A DNA stretch of 64,000 nucleotides from Piper betle (lineage: Eukaryota > Streptophyta > Magnoliopsida > Piperales > Piperaceae). The notes under the pieces are model-generated. The model was given only the letters and a program-made list of their open reading frames with translations, was not told the origin of the DNA and ran no database searches. The stretch covers positions 28,924 through 92,923 of the forward strand of contig JAURVB010000783.1 in NCBI GenBank assembly GCA_033002965.1. The letters run 5' to 3'. Made by a program: the position numbers and the translations under genes. Below, one piece after another: positions 1-10,784 of this stretch (position 1 is its first letter; each line of letters opens with the position of its first letter).

Positions 1-1029
1 CCAATCTGTAACCCATGTTTGTTACTATATGCACATCTCTAAGTCCCACAATTTTGGAAGTCTCACTATTTCTCATCTTCACTATACCCAAATCTGAAGA
101 TTCATAGGTAGCAAAGAAATTTCTGCTTGGAGTTGCATGAAATGATGCTCCCGAGTCAACAACCCAACTAGCATCACAATCAGTCGTCAAACAATCATTC
201 CCACAATCAGAAAGAATCACCATGTCATCATGCACAACATAAGTGTTTGTTTCTCCTTGAGCCTTGTTATCCTTATTTTTCAAGTCTTTCTTGAGCTTCC
301 AACAATCCTTCTTCATATGACCTGTCTTGTCACAATAATAACACTTCAAGTGCTTCGTAGATTTAGACCTTCCTCGACTCTTGTCCCTTTTGTCTGTGTC
401 TCTATTTCTCGATCTACCTCTTGCCTCTTCTAACACTAATGCATGAGACCCTGAAGTTGGTAGAAATTTTCTTCTCACCTCCTCATTCAGTAAACTGCTT
501 GTTACCATGTCCATTGTGAGTTTTCCATTCGGAGCAGCATTGCTCAAAGATATCACCAATGTTTCCCAACTCTCTTGCAAAGTGTTGAGGAGCAAGATAG
601 TTTGCCATTCCTCATCTAGAGTCATCTTCATCTTGGCAAGTTGAGTAATAATACTCTTCATCTCATTGAGATGCTCGCTTATGTTAGTTCCATCCTTATA
701 CCTCAAATTTACCAATTTCCTAATCAAAAGGGTCTTATTGCCAGCAGTATTCCTCTCATAAACTTCTTTGAGTTTATCTCATATTGCTTTTGAGGACGTC
801 AATTCAGAAACATGATGATACATAACTTTATCTACCCATTGTCTCAAACAGGCCACAACCTTCTTATCAAACTTATTCCAGTCTTTTCAGTCACCTCTGC
901 CGGTTTCTGACCAATGATAGGTTCATATAAATCCTTGAAATATAGATGATTAATCATCTTTCCTTTCCAATAATGCCAGTTACTAGGCCCCTTAAGAGAT
1001 ATCATCTTAACATACTTCTCATCAGCCAT
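1..1029 (-). pseudogene. copia gag-protease remnant
   Basis: The minus-strand frame opens at 1029 with MADEKYVKMISLKG, typical of a copia gag N-terminus (UBN2/DUF4219 type), and stops early after 61 codons because of a frame break near 890. The continuation in another frame carries gag sequence with one TGA in place of an expected Trp codon near 780. It then reaches a CCHC knuckle (C-x2-C-x4-H-x4-C) near 305-345 and a protease motif WVVDSGASFHAT near 130-165. Integrase and RT would lie outside the window. It is decayed and non-functional as read. Confidence 0.85.
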
Positions 1030-1133
1030 CTTGTTGAAATATAAATCATAGATACACCAACTAGGCTCTTAGAAATTTCGTTGAACACCTAGTGGGCATC
1101 AAATATCAACAATCAAAACTTGCAAACCTCTTG

Positions 1134-1145
1134 GCTCTGATACTA
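1134..1145 (-). other. Primer-binding site (initiator tRNA-Met type)
   Basis: On the minus strand the sequence two bases inside the LTR reads TAGTATCAGAGC. This is one change from TGGTATCAGAGC, the usual plant copia PBS complementary to the 3' end of initiator tRNA-Met. Its position confirms the minus orientation. Confidence 0.8.
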
Positions 1146-1147
1146 CT

Positions 1148-1682
1148 TGATGGGATTAACTAAACAAACTAAATACAAATCCCTTATTTCAACACATAAG
1201 GATGAGAAATACCAAGCAAATAGAGAGAGACGACAAGATAATTTTACGTGAAAACCTCAAATTTAGGGAAAAAACTACAGGGCAAACGTCCAGATCAAAT
1301 TCACTATATCACAATTTTGATATAGAATATATCCACAGGAGAACAAACTCTCCAATACCAATTTACTATACTTTTTACAAAATTGGTATAAAGTCGTAGA
1401 AGACAATGAAAGAAGAATATTACAGGTTAAGAACTTGGCAAAGTTATCATTAACGATAGCAAGCCAATGTCAACAAAGCATTCACCTTTTTTCAATCCAC
1501 ACAATTTCTTTCTCTCTTTGTAGCAGTAATTTTTCTTTAAAACCCAAAAACTAGAAAACCAAAGAAGAAAAGTGTTGTATGTTGCTTTTATCCCTTTCAA
1601 CTAACTAAATTTGGAAAATCTTAATTTTTATCCAAAATATGGTTGTTAATTCATGTATTTACGGAAGAGGGATAACACAACA
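1148..1682 (-). repeat. 5' LTR of the copia element
   Basis: About 535 bp, beginning TGATGGG and ending in ACAACA on the plus strand. It aligns over most of its length with the solo LTR at 49007-49506: the shared segments include the ACAATTTTGATA stretch, the CCACAGGAGAACAAACTC stretch and the CATTCACCTTTTTTCAATCC stretch. The terminal TG/CA and adjacent PBS fix the inner boundary. The outer boundary (about 1682) is set by comparison with the solo copy. Confidence 0.85.
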
Positions 1683-3373
1683 CGTAGTTCATGTTCTCTT
1701 CTGTTCTTGTCTTCCGTTTTTTGTGCTTTCATGTTCCATACAGAACATGTCACTAAATTCTACTTCAATCTCCATTACATCTTAAGAAAAACTAACCAAT
1801 TTTTCTATTCTTTTGAATGCACATCATCAGAAGCCACTCTTTTAGGTAAAGCCATATATAACAGTAGCAGTTCCTTTATGAATTGGCCGCGGCTTTATTT
1901 AGTTGCTTGCGACTGTGGCAAAGCTGTGGAATAGACTCCACCGAAGAGAAGAGCGTCCTATTATTTTGGTTCTTTTGTAAGTCTGCCGTCAAAAGACTCA
2001 AAACAAATATAACTTTTTTCCCATCGGAGACGAAACGCCGGCCCGTGAATCGCCTGTATGGCACGAAAGTTCTGCGTGAAAATCATATTCACCCAAACGC
2101 TTTTAGTAGAGCTGTTGACCTCCTTAACAAACTTCGTAGTTCATACTTTAGCAAGATGTCCTGCTATGGGGGTGATTTCTACTGTCAATAAATTTTCAAG
2201 TTATGAATAAACTCTTGTTAATTAATGAGATATATTATGATAATTTAATATCTTATATATAAATTATGATTGATTTTGAAGATAAATCTTAATTGAATGA
2301 GAAGATAAATTATAATATTTTAATTTTTATTTATTTTTGTTTTGTTTTGGTTGGTTAAATCCCTTAATTTTAATCAAATATTAGTATTGAGTCATCTTTT
2401 ATTAATAAGAATAAATTACGTTAATTTGATTTCAAATACAATAAAAGGGAAGATAACTTTGTGCCTGCATAGGTGTAAGAATGCATCTCTTCTTTGCTAT
2501 AAAAGAGGGAAAATTCAAAGGATAATTTCGATGGATGCTTAGTTAGAAATGTGAGACGTGGAATGAAGAAGCTAAAATTGGGCCCTTCTATACATGTGGG
2601 CTATATTATGGATAAAGAGTGTAGTGTACACACATTGGCCCGAGTAGGCAAATGGGAAAAATTTTCATATTTATCCACGCAAGGTGTGGAATATATTTTA
2701 AATTGTCGTGGGCTAAGAATATTTCACGAGAAAAATTTAAAAAACATAAAAGAATATTTACAAAGTATATATACTCAACGACAATATAAGTCCTAGACTG
2801 TAATGTCATAAATATATGTATATTTAAGACATTATTTTACGGTTTTTAAAATTATAATGTGGACGTTACTTTCTCCGTATTAGTATAACACACGTCAACA
2901 TTAAATATAATCCACGGTTTATCGCAGGCTAAAGAAATGTTTTTTATAGCGAGGAGTTCATTTAAGCAAATTTTAGATTGGAGCAACCAATAGAAAGAAT
3001 CGTACATGCAAATGGTTAACCAAAAAATAATAATAATAAAGTAACATCAAGTTTTTCCTTCGATATTTATGATCAAGCCTAAGCAGTTTTAATCTTCGAG
3101 CTTAATTACTGTTAGTCCATCAGACAAGCATGCAGGTAGCATTTCATTTCTGAGAAGCGAGAAGAACTTCCAAATCAACCATACAGTTTTGTCATGTTAG
3201 CTCTTACACAAGAGAAAAAAAAGTTTACCGCATTTTTAAGACCTGTGTGACATGAATTATTTGACAAGACATGCATTTTTTGAAACGGCTTTGGAATAGC
3301 ATAATATATTGTATATACGATGTGATGAATGGTGGTTAAAGATGGAGTTTGAAGCTCGGAAGGTGCCTATAAA

Positions 3374-3379
<6 letters not shown>
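1683..3379. other. Intergenic, no gene seen
   Basis: AT-rich sequence between the copia element and a TA microsatellite. The open frames present are short, lack recognisable domains, and start or stop without splice context. I see nothing here that I can name. Confidence 0.5.

Positions 3380-3436
<57 letters not shown>
3380..3436. repeat. (TA)n microsatellite
   Basis: An uninterrupted run of about 28 AT dinucleotides directly abuts the left end of the TIR element at 3437. The element probably inserted into the TA tract. Confidence 0.95.
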
Positions 3437-3438
<2 letters not shown>

Positions 3439-4301
3439 TAGTTGTAAAATTGGAATCAGAATCAAAATTAGTTTTTGAGGGAGTCACTGAATCAGATCTA
3501 ATCGGTCTAAATTGGTCAAAAATTGGTTTAGTTGAATCGGTCCAAATTAATCCTATACAAAAATTTTAATTTAGTCAAAATCGGTAGGTTTTAAGTTATA
3601 GAGTATGTCATTTTGATTATGATATACATTAGCTTTTATGGTAGTTTTCATTTTTTCGGATTTTTTAATTATTTAGAATTAGTTATTATTTTTGACTCGA
3701 GTCGGATTCGAGTCAAGTTTTAATTACGAAAATGTCACTGCTATTTTTTTATTTCTTTCCCCTCCTCACTCCCACCTGCCCCCTCGTTACCCGGTTGCCG
3801 CCGTCGCCGTTGATGCTCCCCGCCTACCCCTGCCAGCCCCGTCCCGTCCCTCCCTGTCGTCGTCGCCCAGCCCCGCCTCCCCCGTCAGCCCCGCCCCACC
3901 CCCCTGTGCCCCCGCCCCCTATGCCCTGCGCCAATGCCCACCCTGCACTGCCGCTCTGGCCCTATCACCCCTGCCCCCATGTGCCCCCTGCCCTGCTCCC
4001 CCAGTCGCTGCCCTGCCCTGCCACCCCTGTTGCCCCCTTCAAATCGTGTCCCCCTCGCCCCCCACCCAGCCCCCTAGTCGCCCAATCGCCGCCCTCGCCA
4101 CTCGCCGTCGCTACCACGTCCTCCGCCCGCCCTTTTATCGCCGTCATCTAGAATCGGCCAATTTGGGCCAATCCCGAAATCGGTTCGAATCGGCCCCGAT
4201 TCTTATTAAAGCCGATTTACTCGTAAAATCGGATCGCAAACTTTTCGATCTGATTTAAATCGGCCAATTCCGAGTGGAATCAGTCGATTTCTCCATCTAT
4301 G
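3437..4301. mobile_element. TIR element with a C-rich core (family A, copy 1)
   Basis: The left end reads CATAGTTGTAAAATTGG and the right end finishes in CTATG, its complement, with AATCGGCCAATT-type motifs repeated inside both ends. The middle (about 3740-4140) is extremely C-rich on the plus strand and reads as proline/alanine-rich peptide in several frames with no domain. Copy 2 (right end at 15705) has AATCGGCCAATTTTTGTAACTATG at its right end split over 15682-15705, which complements this left end and supports a real family. No transposase is seen, so it is non-autonomous. TSDs are obscured by the flanking AT repeats. Confidence 0.65.
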
Positions 4302-4455
4302 ATATATACATATATACATTTAGACATCTGGTTCTACTTCACATGTATTCTAGTATTTGAACAAAAAATTTATGGAGTACTCACCAACACATACTTGATC
4401 TTTGAATAATTCAAATTTTATAGTTCGTAGTTCGTACTTGCTTCTCTCACCTCAC

Positions 4456-5047
4456 TAGGGCTGCTAATTGAGCGAGTCAGTTCATGAGCATTTGACGTTT
4501 GGCTTGGTTCAACTTAACTCGAAACTCGACATTTAAATGCTCGAGCTTGAACTCGAATCCTTTGAGCCGAGTTTGAGCAAGGTAGTGTTCAACTCGACTC
4601 GACTCGGTTATAACTCAAACTTGACTCGAAAGTAACTCGAACTCGACTCAATAAAATGATATAATAATATAATCTTTATATAAATATATATATATATATA
4701 TACACTAATAAGTTTAATTGTAACCAGTTATATTTATTTATATACAATATAATAACAAAGTAGTGAGATAGCTTAGATGGTAGGTATTAAGTTGTTAAAC
4801 AGTTTAAATGTATTTAAGCTAAACTCGAACTTGAACAACATAAAAATATTCGAGTTGAGCTCGAACATGCATATTTAAAACTCGTTAAATCTCGAGCCGA
4901 GTTCGAACTCACTTTGAACTATTCGAGCCAAGTTTGAATGAAATTCAAATTATTCAAGCTAAGTTTAAACAAACTTCAAACTATTCAAACCAAGTTCAAA
5001 CAAAATTCAAATTATTTGAGCCAAAGTTCGAATATAAATCGAGTGGA
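4456..5047 (+). mobile_element. hAT-like MITE, truncated copy (family B)
   Basis: Starts TAGGGCTGCTAATTGAGCGA, nearly identical to the terminus of the complete copy at 10162-10775. It follows that copy's minus-strand sequence through the CTCGA-rich subterminal region, the ATAATATAATCTTTATAT stretch and the ATAATAACAAAG..GAGATAG..TTAGATGG stretch. The right terminal inverted repeat is missing. The 3' part instead holds about four degenerate units of some 28 bp built on ATTCGAGCCAAGTT (about 4915-5035). Confidence 0.75.
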
Positions 5048-6533
5048 CCAGAGGAGTTTGGTGGCCGTACATAGTGTCGTATGGCATTGAAGAACCCACG
5101 TTTAAGACATACTTCTATGTGACAGATAATTTGTGGGTGCAATGCCTACATATGTGATCGTGAAGGATGTGTCTATTATTTAGTTCCCTACACTATGTAA
5201 GGATGTTGTTGATTTTTATAATTATATCCAATGAAGGCATGCCACGTGTAATTATCTTACAGTTAGCAAGTTCTTCACTCTCTATTAACATTCTCTTATA
5301 GAAGGCCCTCAAATCCATCCTCCAATGGATGGAAGACATATTAGATGCCAAACCTAACATGACTACTTATCAAATAGTCTTTTCGAGCTCGACACGAGTA
5401 CTCGATGGAGATAATACAACAAAAAAATGTCATTTGTTCAGCCAAAGTTAATTCGTTTTCTAGCTCTTAAGTCCCGCTAATTATTACTCCACTAATTTGG
5501 CAACAAACTCAAAAAGAGCCCCCGGCCCCTAATGGTTTGATTTGAGTGTCATAACATGTTGTTATGTCTCATAAATCAAGTGATGTTAACTCACCACTAG
5601 CTAGTTTTGAATGCAATACGGTACTTTTGCCTTTAATTCTCATCGAAACCTTTATATTAGAAAGGCTATAACACCATGTTCTCCAGCTAATTTATCAATC
5701 ACAAGCTAAAGCGATAACACTCATTCCTTGACCCATAATACAACTGGTTTTGTTGCAAGGTCCTTAAAGCCTTGAACAAATCCTATTCCTTTAAAGGTCC
5801 TCAATAATATAAAGAATATAAACAAAGGGCAAGATCTATTCAGACCGACATCTTCCCTTCACAGAGGCCGTGACCAGAGCTTGCTTTCTTCTTTATACCA
5901 GCTTCACTTCCCCATCTTCTTTATCTTTCTTTGTCCCCTTCCCAAACATTTAAACCCTAATCTCGCCTTTCGAGCGTAAAAATTAAGCTTAATTGCTTCC
6001 ACCGACGCATGTTAAACCAGCTAGTAACTCCCGCAAACTAAGCCTGCGCGCACTTGTTTTTATCAAGCTCCCATCGACAACATCCAAGACAAATGAAAAT
6101 AACAAATTGCAATTAATGGAGCCTTATATATTAACAACTGTTAAACCTCATGGAGTCGATCACGAATCAATCTTCCTCACAAGGAGAAGTTAAAGCAGAA
6201 TTTAATAGTCTCATGCATTTGCATTCATGACTTCCAATCTAATTTTACCTCAAAAGGGTTTGTACAATATTGCAGAAAAAACGTAACTGACGCTATGAAA
6301 TCAGTAAATAAAAGCAAAATGACAACAAGAATATTAACTCATTGATCATATCTTATATTAAAGACCAAAATAACCAAACATACAAACCCGGTCCAGAATA
6401 AAATTATACCTACATCATGAACTCCCCTGATTTTTCTATATAATGAGATCATTAACCAAATTTACAGTTGACAACAAAAGAAGAAGTATGTGATGATCAC
6501 GCCTGCTAGTGTACTAATAAACTATGATGATGA
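5048..6533. other. Intergenic, 3' flank of the IRX15-like gene
   Basis: AT-rich sequence with no supportable coding region. A short frame at 5993-6193 has no family resemblance and no splice context. Confidence 0.5.
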
Positions 6534-7474
6534 TCAAGTAGAAGAAGATGAAGAACCGGTTGAGTTGTTGCAGAAGGAAGATGAACCGAGCTCCATGCCG
6601 TGTATAACAAAATGGGCCATGGAGTTTGATCTAGACGAAGCAGGAAGCACCATGTTCTCTCTACACAAGAACTCCTCGCTCAACAGCCTCTCTACCTCCC
6701 CATCGAAATCATGCACAAAGACATGCGTGCCCTTCCCCTCCCTCCTGCTCCTGGCCATCACCCCGGCGGTGAAGATGGCGGCCATCCTCCCCGGTGCCCG
6801 ACGGCCCGTCTACCAAGATCACATCCCACCCCACCTCGTACAACTCGTTGGGCAGGTCGTTGATCCCCAGACGGCAGTCGGAGAAGAGCAGGTTCTGCAC
6901 CGGCCGGCACTCGCCGCCGGCCTGCTCCCTGGCAGCGGCCAGCAGCTCCTCCACCTCGCTCACCTTGGCCGTGAACGAGACGTCGTAGGCTTCCACCCCG
7001 CTGTGCTGCTCCTCGAACTTGGACACCCGGTAGGCGCTCTCGTCGACGAACACCGTCCGGCCGCCGTGGTTGAGCGCCCGCCACAGCAAGGACTCGAAGT
7101 TGAGGCCGAAGACGAGGAGGTTGCTTGGGCCGGCGGCGGCGAGGACGCCTGCGACGAGCCCGACTTCCTCCGGCGGCATTTTGGTGGCGTTGGAGGTGGC
7201 GTAGTGGAGGAGCGTTTGGGAGAGATAGGCAGGGAGATGAGCAGTCATGTGGGATGGAAAGGTAGAGGCACCACCGTTGGCGGCGGTGTCCTTGATGGGG
7301 AAGTGGGTGAAGGCGAAGAGGAAGGTGAAGGAGAGGAAGGTGAGGAGGCAGAGGCGGCGGGGCGGCCATGGCAACCATGGGGAGGCCTGCTTGTGAGGAA
7401 GGAGGGTGGAAGAGGATGAGCTTGGGCGAGGAGGCCAGCTTCATTGGAAACAAGAGCTTCAGTTTCATTATCAT
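6534..7474 (-). pseudogene. IRX15L: IRX15/IRX15-LIKE (DUF579) gene with two frame breaks
   Basis: DUF579 proteins of this clade are Golgi type II membrane proteins needed for xylan deposition in secondary walls. The likely start is the ATG at 7474 (MIMKLKLL..). A membrane segment LCLLTFLSFTFLFAFTHF follows. Conserved blocks include LLVFGLNFESLLW, LNHGGRTVFVDE, ECRPVQNLLFSDCRLGI, NDLPNELYEVGWDVILVDGP and, in another frame, RMAAIFTAGVMARSR or close to it, THVFVHD and EEFLCREN. The reading frame changes twice: near 7399-7408 and near 6784-6793. Each needs one base removed or two added. At the second break the family usually has a Gly-Pro-Gly-Arg-type stretch before MAAI, which is missing here, so a short deletion is likely. 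The coding span is 941 bases, 2 modulo 3. It is either a recent pseudogene or a gene damaged by assembly errors. No intron is seen, as in many family members. The family call is firm; the functional state is open. Confidence 0.85.
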
Positions 7475-9627
7475 TCCCTCCCTCCCTGTTTTTTTGCCGC
7501 CGGCCAAACCAAAGCCTTTTGAGTTTTTTGACTTCTCTTCTGCTGTCTTTGCTTTTAGTAGAGAGGCTTTGTCCTGAGCATAGAGGGTCCATCCACATGG
7601 TGGAGATATGCAACATCTGGGGGATCCTCATTGAGAAGATGTTTGAATATATTTTATTTGGATTGTTGATCAATAAAATTTAAAAATTAAAAGATTTGAG
7701 GACCACCTAAAAGTATTTATCAAATCTTATCTTTAACCAATTTGTGGCCGGATAATACATAAATATATGTTTGATTCAACCGAGTTTACCCAAGTACAAT
7801 AATTTTTTATACAAAAAATAATGATTTGTAATTTGATACTGATTTATTATAACTCAATCTGCACTCTTTTGTTTTTTAAACTCCAAATGTAACCATTTTT
7901 TCAAGGCAAATTATACAAAGAAAGCTGGTTGCGAATTTAAAATAACATATGATAATAATTGATCCTGAAATTATAAATTATAACTATTAATAACTTTTTA
8001 AAAAAATCTTTTGAAAACGTTGACGTTTACTGTGTGAAAAACCGAGGTAGAGAAATAGTCCAAAATGAAATGATATTTTGCGTGTGATATGATATCTAAA
8101 CTGTGCAATGTCTCAACATACTTCTATCATATCTCTCACATATTTACATCATTGTGCTGCAGCTTCGATACTTACGAGCTGAGATATTCGCCTTACCATC
8201 ATAAAAAACACGTCAACCATATGTAAATCATGACAATGTCATTAAATTTAGAAAAAACTACGTGTTGGAGACAAATTGCTTATCATGTCACAAGTTAAAA
8301 TGAGGTCAAAATTAGTGGACCCTGTTACGGAACAGACTTTCTAATGCAAGGCCTGATGGCTTTTTTTCTCGAATTTCTGGTCGTGCACTCATCCCCGAGT
8401 AGAAAAAGTTGGTATGCAGGAGGAGGTGACATAGGAATTCAAAATAACGCAGCATGCGTTCATCAAATGGAATGGAGGCCACGGAGGAGTGACTAGTGGA
8501 TTTGACGTCCAAAGATATATTGCCATTGTCGCTCGCTCGGCATATTTTATGGCGGATGGTGGGGGAAGTAATTGCCCGCCGTGGACTCGTTTATAGTGGC
8601 AGACGTGGATTGAGAAAGACTGTTACAGTCTGGTTAGTTGGAGATACAGTTTCTTCTCCTCGACGTAATTATACGGGTCGCATTTGCTGAGTTTTAGGTA
8701 GAGTATTTACTTGTACTGGTTGTGTTCATATAGCAGATGATGTAGGACTTGCTGTGTGATCCGTTAATTAGTAAAAACGTCACGATCAGGCATTTTCTGT
8801 ACTATTTTTCCTTTAAAAAAGAGATTAAGCGAGAAGCTATGATGTATAGTTTTCAGTTAATTGATGCACCTTATCGGAAAAAAACTATAATGAATACGAA
8901 GATTGTGTATCTTTCTTTATGTAGGGAAGGTTTAACGGGCCTTCATTCAATCCAGGATCTAACCACAGGCTACATGTGAACTCTTGTTCCTGTGGTATTT
9001 TTTCTCTTCGTACCCGACGAAGGGATAAAGGTGGCCCTTACATTCACATCCAAGGGCCCTTGTTTAGACGGTTAAATTTTTTCAAATTAGTCTTAAAACG
9101 ATTATTAAATAATGACAAAGTATAAAAACCGTGAACTATTTCACTTACTTGCAATCAAGGGTTAACAATAACAATCTCTCTACTTTGCGTGCGCAGAGTA
9201 CAAAACCAGCGTACGATCCAAGAGTTCGCTATCTGTCTTGTCTTAAAAAGCTGGTGCTCTTCCAATTGCCATCGCCACCTCTCGGTTAAGAGGGTGTGAC
9301 TTTCAAAACGATGCTTGTGGTTTCACTCTAAAGATCTAAATATCGGGATTATCTTATATTGATCTGACCGTATCAAAATGATGTGGGTAAATTATATATA
9401 GGCTAATAGGAAATTTTTTTATTTAAGTAAATTTTTTGATTAAGAGAAGCCCATAATACCTATCCTAACTTTTTTGGGGGAACAAAGGGCCCAACATTGA
9501 TTCTATGACCTGATTACAATTTTGGGAGATTTAATATTTACTTATACCGATTTTAGAGTTTTCTTTATACGTTCCACTTGATTATTTAATGAAAGGAGTT
9601 TACCATATGGGTGCTATCTAATAAAAG
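7475..9627. other. Intergenic, 5' flank of the IRX15-like gene and beyond
   Basis: Mostly AT-rich. The segment 9350-9500 has short matches to the TRIM-like unit further right (a TATATATAGGCTAATAGGAAA-like stretch and AAAGGGCCCAACA), suggesting an older relic of the same repeat. The open frames at 8312-8990 show no recognisable domain. Confidence 0.45.
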
Positions 9628-9790
9628 TGTTAGATTATCAGAGGATGATTGTTTTAGGGTTGCCCCACATCGGTCGTGGATAATGCTGATGAGTTATTGT
9701 ATATAGGCTGATAGAAAAGCTTTATTTTCTAAGCTAGCTTTTGAATTAATATTACAAGTCTCCTCTTTTTGTAGCCTAAAGGACCTAACA
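9628..9790 (+). repeat. Short LTR of a TRIM-like element
   Basis: 163 bp beginning TGTTAG and ending CTAACA, a perfect inverted terminus. Inside are a CCCCACATCGG motif and a TATATAGGCTGATAG stretch, common in small plant LTRs. A primer-binding site follows one base after the end. I found no second LTR, so the element is partial or degenerate. No coding sequence is present, as in TRIMs. Confidence 0.65.
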
Positions 9791-9791
9791 A

Positions 9792-9802
9792 TGGTATCAG
9801 AG
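9792..9802 (+). other. Primer-binding site (initiator tRNA-Met type)
   Basis: TGGTATCAGAG lies one base after the short LTR, matching the standard plant PBS. Two further partial echoes (AGTATCAGAAC) occur at about 9835 and 10055 within the tandem array, suggesting that the post-PBS segment has been duplicated. Confidence 0.75.
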
Positions 9803-10125
9803 TTTAGTTGGGGATCTAAAGAGCCTAAAAAGTAGTATCAGAACTTGATTGGGGAGTTTAGTTGGGGGTCCAAAGGGCCCAACACTAAGTAACCATGAGC
9901 CTAAAAAGTAGTCCAAAGGGCCCAACACTAAGTAACCATGAGCCTACTTGATTGGGGAGTTTAGTTGGGGGTCCAAAGGGCCCAACACTAAGTAACCATG
10001 AGCCTAAAAAGTAGTCCAAAGGGCCCAACACTAAGTAACCATGAGCCTAAAAAGTAGTATCAGAACTTGATTGGGGAGTTTAGTTGGGAGTCCAAAGGGC
10101 CCAACACTAAGTAACCATGAAGTTA
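9803..10125 (+). repeat. Tandem array after the TRIM-like LTR
   Basis: The core CCAAAGGGCCCAACACTAAG recurs at 9870, 9913, 9973, 10016 and 10092, spaced by 43, 60, 43 and 76 bases. Shorter units add AACCATGAGCCTAAAAAGTAGT; longer units also include TTGATTGGGGAGTTTAGTTG. The alternating spacing indicates a higher-order repeat generated by unequal exchange or slippage. Confidence 0.9.
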
Positions 10126-10161
10126 CCACTCTCCAAAACGGTGCTTTTGTGGGCTTGCATC

Positions 10162-10775
10162 TAGGGGTGCTAATTGAGCGAGCGAGCCGAGTTGAACATG
10201 TGCTCGAACTCGGCTCGAATAGTTCGAAACTCATTCGAACTCGACTCGAGATCGAACGAGTTTTGGACATACATGCTCATGCTCGAGTTCAACTCGAATA
10301 CTTTTTATGTGTTCGAGCTCGACTCGAGCTCGAATATACTTAAACTGTTTAATTTTCTGAGCTCGTTCGCCAGCTCGTTCGTAGCTCGATTAAAAGTTAA
10401 AAGTACCTCACTCTTTAAAAAAGAAATGAGGCCATTGTGGTTTGAACCCACAACCTTGAAGTCATCAAGGTGAATACTTACCATCTCATCTATCTTACTT
10501 CTTTGTTATTATATTTCATATATATATATATAAATATAATATAAAGACTATATTATTATATTATTTTGTCGAGTCGAGTTCGAGTCGTACTACGAGTCGA
10601 GCTCGAGTCGAGTTCGAGTTACAACCGAGTCGAGTCGAGTCGAACACGACCTTGCTCAAGCTCGGCTCGTAAGATTCGAGTTCGAGTCGAGCATTTAAAT
10701 GTCGAGTTTCAAGTCGAGTCAAGCCGAGCCGAACGCTAAATGCTCACGAGCTGGCTCGCTCAATTAGCAACCCTA
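10162..10775 (-). mobile_element. Complete hAT-like MITE with 8-bp target-site duplication (family B)
   Basis: The left end reads TAGGGGTGCTAATTGAGCGA and the complement of the right end reads TAGGGTTGCTAATTGAGCGA, one mismatch in 20. An 8-bp direct repeat CTTGCATC flanks it at 10154-10161 and 10776-10783. An 8-bp TSD with a TAGGG-type terminus fits the hAT superfamily. Subterminal regions are dense in CTCGA/TCGAG motifs. There is no transposase frame, so it is non-autonomous. It sits about 40 bp right of the TRIM-associated array and contains a tRNA-like segment (10420-10500). Confidence 0.85.
10420..10500 (-). other. tRNA-like segment with A-box and B-box inside the MITE
   Basis: On the minus strand GATGAGATGGTAAGTA resembles a tRNA A-box, and about 35 bases on GGGTTCAAACC matches a B-box (plus-strand 10439-10449). 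The truncated copy at 4456 has AGCTTAGATGGTAGG at the equivalent place, closer to the canonical A-box, so the element probably acquired a tRNA-derived (SINE-like) unit before its copies separated. It is not a functional tRNA gene, because I cannot form a cloverleaf acceptor stem. Confidence 0.5.
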
Positions 10776-10784
10776 CTTGCATCT

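Larger units (their letters stand above)
1..1682 (-). mobile_element. Ty1/copia retrotransposon, 5' part (continues beyond the left edge)
   Basis: Read on the minus strand this is the 5' end of a copia element: 5' LTR (1682 to 1148), a primer-binding site, then gag and the start of the protease, running out of the window at base 1. The gag start, a CCHC knuckle and a DSGA-type protease motif are visible. The coding part has a frame break and an in-frame stop, so this copy is not intact. A solo LTR of the same family lies at 49007-49506. The element's other LTR and matching TSD would lie left of the window. Confidence 0.9.

Noticed and set aside
3692..4258. 188-residue proline-rich open frame, and similar frames at 15226-15567, 56434-56883, 58223-58762 and 59686-60171
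   Set aside because: They are by-products of C-rich or G-rich low-complexity DNA: several frames are open on both strands at the same place, and no domain, signal peptide or splice context is present.
8312..8990. Open frames of 64-76 residues on both strands
   Set aside because: No domain, no homologous blocks recognised, no splice sites linking them.
9200..9290. Possible tRNA or SINE head (GTGCTCTTCCAATTG, AGAGTTCG)
   Set aside because: The minus strand shows an A-box-like string but no credible B-box or cloverleaf at the right spacing.
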